The translations under genes were made by a program, and so were the position numbers. A stretch of 64,000 bases of DNA from Vitis vinifera (taxonomy: Eukaryota > Streptophyta > Magnoliopsida > Vitales > Vitaceae): assembly GCF_030704535.1 (NCBI RefSeq), contig NC_081813.1:4046001-4110000 (forward strand), written 5' to 3'. The notes under the pieces were generated by a model. That model saw nothing but the letters and a program-made list of their open reading frames with translations. It made no database searches and was not told the DNA's origin. Below, piece by piece: positions 57,988 through 64,000 of this stretch (position 1 is the first letter of the stretch; each line of letters begins with the position of its first letter).

Positions 57988-60904
57988 TTATCTAGCTTCC
58001 ATCACAGATATTGATACAATATTAAGAGAACAATTCTCTGAGTTTCTTTTAGGGATCTCTAGCTCTTGTTCAATTCCCCTGATGAAAAATGCAGGTTGCT
58101 TTGGGATGGATAGTTGCATACTTTCGTTCGCAAGCATAAGAACAACATCTGACATAGTGGGTCTATCTTTTGGATTTTCTTGCACACAAAGGAGTCCCAC
58201 ATGGATGCATCTTTTCACTACATTATTAGAACTCGGACCATCACATAATGTTTGATCCATTAATTCTAACTCTTTACCTTCTTTCCACAATTCCCATGCC
58301 TGAACAACATACAAAGTTGTACAATATATATGATAAATTATTTCTATACAAATCAATAAGTCTTATTCCTAAAGCGTAAGATGGAAGTAAATTAGGATTT
58401 AGAAAACTTACATATCCTATGAGGTTGAGAGGACGTTCATAATGATAATTACTGTGGTTCTTTTTGCTGCTCACAATCTCTAGTAGCAATACTCCAAAGC
58501 TAAATACATCAGATTTTGTAGAGAAAATGCCTTGCATGACATACTCTGGTGACATGTAACCACTATAGTAATAATTAAGCAAACTTTGTTAGTATTTAAG
58601 TCATAAGCTAAATTTAGTATGAGCTCGATTATAGAAGTGGTATACACTTACTATGTTCCAACAACTCTATTTGTATTTGCTTCACATTCATCTTGACCAA
58701 ATATTCTAGCCATACCAAAATCTGATATCTTGGGATTCATTTCATTGTCTAATAAAATATTGCTAGCTTTCAAATCTCTATGAATTACTCTTAATCTAGA
58801 AAATTTGTGGAGATAAAGAAGTCCTTGAGTAATCCCTTCAATGATATTATAACGTTTCTTCCAATTCAATAAATTCTTTTTGCTAGGATCTGTCCATAGA
58901 AACATCAAAAAATATATATATAAGAACAATCAAAATTAATTACCCAAATAAATATATAATGTAAAAATAGAGACAAAGTCAAGTTTAAAGATTACCACCA
59001 AAGATGAAGAAATCCAGGCTCTTGTTTGGCAAGTACTCATAAATTAGTATCTTTTCTTCTTCTTTAATGCAACATCCCAAAAGTTTAACAAGATTATCAT
59101 GTTGGAGTTTTGCAATGAGGGCAATCTCATTTTTGAACTCAACCAATCCTTGTCTTGAACTTTTTGAAAGCCTCTTTATTGCTATTTCTTGTCCATCGAG
59201 TAACTTTCCCTGAAATCATTTTTATTTAGAGATGATATCGTGGATCAATTTAGTAGAAGTATATGACGTTAATTTACCTTATATACGGGTCCAAAACCAC
59301 CTTCTCCAAGCTTATTTTCAATTGAGAAGTTGTTTGTAGCAGCAGCTAAGCTTTGAAAGCTAAATAGTTGCAACTCATTCGTTTTCTTTCCAACCTTTTC
59401 ATGTTTCTTTGAATTGTGCTTGGTAAAAGGTTTTGTAATAGCTCCCAATTCAAATAGTAGCTCTTGTTGTCTTTTGTTCTCCTCTATTGAGTGTAAATTA
59501 AAGTTAGGACATCTAATCAATGTATGGTAAAACTATTAGGAGAAATTTTGGTCTATATGTTTGTGAAAACTTACCTTGTAGCTTCAGCTTTTTCCATCCT
59601 AAACAGCACAAAGAGCTTGCAAGAAGTATAATAACTGCTCCGCCTGCAGCAGTAACGAGCCATATCCACCACATCTTTCTTGCAGCTGCATTAGCAAACA
59701 ATTAAGACATTTTTTTTTTTTTTTTGAGTAACATGTTTTTCTCTTGGAAAGAAATGATATTACCTTTATCGGTTTGAAGGACGTAGATCTGTTGGGATTC
59801 TCCTACAAAATATTTTCTGGGTTGTATTCGGCTCCAAATTACACAACGAGTTTCAGCGAGATGAAGGGAAAAGGCAACACAAGAGCAATTGTTCCAGCAC
59901 CTGAAATGGCAATCCACAGAGGTCGCGTTGTCATCGAACATAAATCCTTCGGAAACTACATAACCACCATCAGTATATTGAAACCGCTGTGATGCCGGAT
60001 TTCGACACTTCGGCAAATCCGGCTTCACACATCCTTGCCGTTCAATGTGGGATTCACAGTGAACGTAGGTTCTAAGCAAACTCTTGAGAACTCCCGATGG
60101 TAGCAAAACCAACATTGGGAAAAACACGCTTTCGTTCGGATGAAAGCTGAAGTACATTTCTTTCTTATTTGACATATAGCGAAAGCCGTATCCATCATTC
60201 CAATGATCTTTCTGTGGTAAAGAAGCTCGAAGGTTGTCGAAACTCAAATTCCCATTGTGCCAAAACCCGCTGGTCCAGTAGATCTTCCCTCTCCACCATG
60301 TGATTAATTGGCTGTTATTACGGAAATCTGCGCCAAAAGAAAAATACCCGGTAGCAGGAATCTGATTAGTTAGCCAGGAAGTCAATGACCACTGATGCCC
60401 AGTTCTCAAATTGATACCCAGTTTCATTCCTGGAAGAAGTGTGTCCGTTGGATAATCAAAGCTTTGCCACAAAACCCGTGTTGTTCCATCTGACATATGC
60501 TCTCTCAATATAAAGTTCCCATTATCCTGTAGAATAGCACTTGTATTGCTTGCTATTTGACTGTAATTTGATACAGCAATGAAGCCTCCGTTGTATGTGA
60601 TTTTTAACTTCCAAGCATGGTCAATCATGAGATTTCCGGATGTGTCTGGAACTGGATCATTCCGGTTAGCAACCCAGACTCTCCTCACCTCGAAGCTGGT
60701 GTACCATATTCCTAAATAGCGGTTGTCTGAAGAACCTTGCGTGAAGAAGCCTAATGTGAAAGCGTAGTTAGCAGAAACCAGGCGCTCCCAGTCTCTTAGA
60801 GGTTTGCCTTGTAGCAGCGTGTCTCTTGTTGAATAACAAGTACTTAAGAAGAGGAAGAAGCAGGAGAAAGTGAACGGGATGAGGATTCTTCCTTTGACAG
60901 CCAT
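57988..60904 (-). CDS. G-type lectin S-receptor-like serine/threonine-protein kinase
   Basis: Seven exons (minus): 60904-59764, 59685-59575, 59483-59278, 59209-58996, 58889-58652, 58562-58412, 58299-57988; 790 aa. Order of parts: signal peptide (about 1-25); B-lectin domain with [21 protein letters not shown]-domain block [22 protein letters not shown]/apple-like region ([15 protein letters not shown]); transmembrane segment [20 protein letters not shown]; kinase with [15 protein letters not shown] (ATP Lys), [22 protein letters not shown] and TYGYMSPEY, and the usual tail [12 protein letters not shown]. All catalytic residues are present. The class sits in the plasma membrane and includes self-incompatibility and immune or symbiosis receptors; the ligand here is unknown. 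It resembles the CES101/At1g67520 branch, judged from memory. Start ATG gives the signal peptide. Confidence 0.95.
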
Positions 60905-62149
60905 ATGACTGGACAGTCGTCACACAGCACAGAAATGTGTTACTATGAGCTTCTCTACTTATAGTATTTTGATGTGGGTTCTAATGGAAGGTGTAAGTGT
61001 ATGTGAGCATCCCTGATTTGAGACAAAGGCCTGCTAAGGACGGCAGGAATAATATGTGTATATATTAGCCACTAATTTTGACCTTGAATTGGAAATGCTT
61101 TCATCTGAAAGTGATGCCTTTGTAAAATAAAGAGAGCAGCTTGGAGAAGGAGCGAGAACTACGACCAATTCATGTTTGTCTTTCTAACTTGGCAGAATCG
61201 TAAGGACTAGGACCTCATCAAGGTCCAGTCATTGAAGTGAAAAATCCTATAAACAATGATTATTGCCCTGAGTTGTGAGGGGAGCTCGCACCTTACTTCA
61301 CCGGCCGAGCATTTTGGTTTCCATTTATAGAGCACAAAAGAAGAAAAATTCGCGGCTAGGCATAAATAAAATTGACTAAAAGAAGGAACGGTTAACTAGG
61401 CTTGAATTCCTGCAGTTGTAGTACAATTAGCCTGACAGATGGAGATCCTGCAGCAGCTCAGTTGTAGCTTTCTAATGTAGTTTATTGCCTTGAATTCCTA
61501 GTGTCGCCATATGTTCTGATATTTTGGTTTTTGGGCAGCGCGTTTGGTTTCTTCTCTTAAAGAATGAGACCATAGACCAGGTTTGTCTTGGTTCTTCAAG
61601 CTTGAATTTAAATAAAATATAATAAATTGGGCATGCATGGCCTATTTTGGTGAAGCATTAGGAAATCTTTGATTTTGGTGTCTTCAATTGTGCCCAAATC
61701 TTATTCAAACATATTTACTTCCTTTTCCCTTCTTTGACTTTTTCTTAATTTGTATTTCTTCTGTTTTTTTTTGTACAATAGCTTTCTTTTCTACATATAC
61801 AGAGACAGAACAATAGAATAACATACACAAGTTATGCCATTGCAAATCCAAAGTTTTCAAACCAACCCTATAAATATTTCAAAAGTTTAAATAGATCAAA
61901 CATTTGCCTCTGTGAATTGGTTTATATATATGCCATTGTCTAAGCCACCATGTTCCCACATCATCTTTATTAAATTGATTATTTCGAAATATGAGCCAGT
62001 TGAATAAGTATCAAATTGGAAAAATGATCCTTAAACATTTTTTTCCTTTATTTCTCGTGTTATTTGGTTAAAAATAACATCAACCCATCATTTCTTTGAA
62101 ATAAAATAAAATAAAATAACCCCGTAAGACAAAAGTATCATTTTCTTTT
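60905..62149. other. Receptor kinase upstream region
   Basis: Should hold the kinase promoter (minus strand). No coding exon or repeat ends recognised. Confidence 0.5.
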
Positions 62150-62960
62150 TTACTTCCCTTAAATGTTGATTCTGATCCAACTGGAGTCAGGTCTGTCCAA
62201 CTTTACGGAAGTCAGACAACCTTCCTCCCTTCTTTATGCCTCTTAGAGAGCCCGCCTAGCAATAATGAAACTGGATGGACTCCTTTCCTGCATAAAAGGA
62301 TGTTAGGACAGGTGGTTCGGGCATGCCCCTCCGAAGCTCAAGTCAGGCGAAAATAACTCAAGTTGCTTAGTGGAAGAGAATGAATAGGCGTATGTGCGTG
62401 TGTACCTTATTTGTGCTTTTTAGAGGATTTATATAGTGCTGATGAGAATGTCACTTTAGTGCTGACTAGGCACTTTGACTTTCTTTTGTAATGATGATTG
62501 TCCCGCTTGTGGTTGGACAATCATCACAGTTTTGGGTAGCTATCAGGTGTCATCAACTGACATACCACGAGTTTGGATTGTGCAGTCGCCTGTCCCCTCA
62601 GCCTGTTGATGGCCTGGAGCTATGTGCATCAATTAATTGACATAGACTTGAGGGGTAAAAGAGGTCTCATTGGCCGTTCACATGTTAAGCGTGAATGATC
62701 ACGCATGCTAGTGGGTCTTGAAGACTTGATTGAATAGTCTTACCTGTATGGGGAGTCTGACCTCCCCTGGCTATCTGGCCCTATAAGGGAAAATGACCTT
62801 CTCATACCTGGTGCCAGACGGAATTGGTCATTAACCGGATGTAATGATTTGGACGAGTTGCACACTTGTTGAAAAAGTGACATGTGGAGGGGAGCCCCCC
62901 CCCCCCCCCCCCCCCCCCCCCCCCACCACACACACACATCTAATACACAATTTTTCTTCT
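62150..62960 (+). mobile_element. Possible LTR fragment of a retrotransposon
   Basis: Higher GC than its surroundings. It contains an LTR-like stretch: ccgaagctcaagtcaggcg, then gtgtaccttatttgtgctttttagagg and atttatatagtg, the usual look of a plant Gypsy LTR promoter and polyadenylation region. Only one copy is in the window, so the ends cannot be fixed by comparison. A C homopolymer of 30 (62895-62924) followed by a CA run interrupts the right part. Confidence 0.4.
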
Positions 62961-63082
62961 TCTACTTCATTCTCTTCTAGATCTAGTGAACGCAAACTTA
63001 GAAAACATTTTACCTCTCATCTCTCTTCCTAGGAAATCATCCACTTCTCATTCTCTCTCTTTATATATATATATATATATAT

Positions 63083-63600
63083 AAAATGAGCTTGTTGAAA
63101 AGTGATAAGCTAAAAAGATTTAAAATGGTGACAAAAAGCAAAAGTTTGAATTGCTAAGGAAAAATGAAAGCAAATCAATTGAGCCTTTGAGTATAGTCTT
63201 TATGTTTTATAAAATTTTGGAATTTTTAGGAATGTTATACAATAGTGTTTAAGTAGAGTTAGAATTATTACTTAATGTCTTAAAATTTTGGAAACTATTA
63301 AAATATGTTCAAAATAATAATATATGTACTGTGAGGTTATCTTATCTCATGCTCTATCTCCAAGCAGAGAGTAAAAAATGAGTTCATTAGGGATGATAAA
63401 CAAAAAAGATTTAAAATGATGGTAGAAAGCAGGAGTCTCAATTACCAATTAAAGAGAAAAGCAAAGCAATTAAGCCTTCTGAGTATACAATAAATTTTTG
63501 GAATTTTTAGGGATATTATACAATAGGATTTAAGTAGCGTTATAATTACTATTTAATGTCTTAAATTTTTGGGTACAATCTAAATGTGTTCAAAATAATT
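63083..63600. repeat. Two diverged tandem copies of a ~290-bp unit
   Basis: Copy 1 63083-63330 and copy 2 63375-63600 share aaaatgag, aagatttaaaatg, ggaatttttagg, atNttatacaata and atgtcttaaa in order. The following stretch (63640-63760, ctttgcaaccaaacatggataa) resembles 50840-50930 in the 5' LTR of the large element, so this may be the edge of a related element running off the window. Confidence 0.6.
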
Positions 63601-64000
63601 TGTATATTTATAATTTTTTTAGTTCTCTATCATTGTTAGTAATGTATTTAGAGTTTTGTTTTTATTTTCTATTCTGTTTTGCTTTCTATTTTATTTTCTT
63701 TGCAACCAAACATGGATAAAAAGGAGAGATCCACTGCCATATTTGACTAATTTTGTGTGATGAAGGTAGATAAGCTGGACAAGGAGTATTAATATCACGA
63801 GAAATTTTGATTGGCTTAGATCTATATTTTTGTGGTTGAATCAGTAGGTAAGGATACTTTATTTAGTTCAACTTAGATAGGATTTACAAAAAAACATGTA
63901 AAGCCCTCTTGTTGTCGTCCTGGTGGCGGAGTAGCATCGATGGTGTCGACATGACAGTGGTGGCGGTGGTGGTTCTAGAAGAATTCATCTGTTGAATAAA

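Noticed and set aside
62740-63032. Frames with poly-Gly or poly-Pro
   Set aside because: Translations of the C30 homopolymer.

Overview
The window is nuclear DNA of a flowering plant. Genes have many short exons with GT/AG introns, the intergenic DNA is very AT-rich and full of small transposon relics, and the proteins are plant-specific (class III peroxidase, S-domain receptor kinase, PDX1.2-type pyridoxal synthase subunit). The protein sequences and the repeats suggest a woody eudicot, most likely grapevine (Vitis). The species call is inference from memory; no search was run.

Genes from left to right: a CHL1/DDX11-type Fe-S DNA helicase (+, 111-5030, 9 exons); a one-exon OVATE-like protein (+, 6952-7608); a peroxidase-48-like class III peroxidase (-, 8236-10540, 4 exons); a kinesin-13B (-, 12046-18860, 12 exons); then about 13 kb of AT-rich DNA with nested mobile elements (18.9-31.7 kb); a PDX1.2-type pyridoxal synthase pseudoenzyme (+, 32081-32962) with heat-shock-element-like sites next to its TATA box; decayed BAC2 and PDX1.2 copies; an intact BAC2 mitochondrial basic amino acid carrier (-, 37332-39704); a small putative plastid protein (+, 42603-44981) behind a tandemly duplicated 1-kb upstream region; TMA7 (-, 46769-48355); a 5-kb non-autonomous LTR element (49.8-54.7 kb); and a G-type lectin S-receptor-like kinase (-, 57988-60904). 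All coding exons listed join in frame.

The most interesting structure is a tandem segmental duplication covering PDX1.2 and the last exon of BAC2. In the left copy PDX1.2 is intact and BAC2 is a ruin. In the right copy BAC2 is intact and PDX1.2 is a ruin carrying a truncated TRIM insertion. The duplicated DNA includes flanking and intron sequence, so this was not retroposition.

The mobile DNA is mostly small and non-autonomous. There is an almost perfect 412-bp TRIM with 149-bp LTRs nested inside an older MITE; a solo LTR and a truncated copy of the same TRIM family; a second, degenerate TRIM-like element; two inverted MITEs of one family, one with a 9-bp target duplication; a Pack-MULE-like element with about 190-bp inverted ends and a broken gene fragment; and a MULE-like element with a 10-bp target duplication. 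No complete transposase, reverse transcriptase, rRNA, tRNA or CRISPR was seen. The genes do not form one pathway; they are ordinary independent eukaryotic genes.
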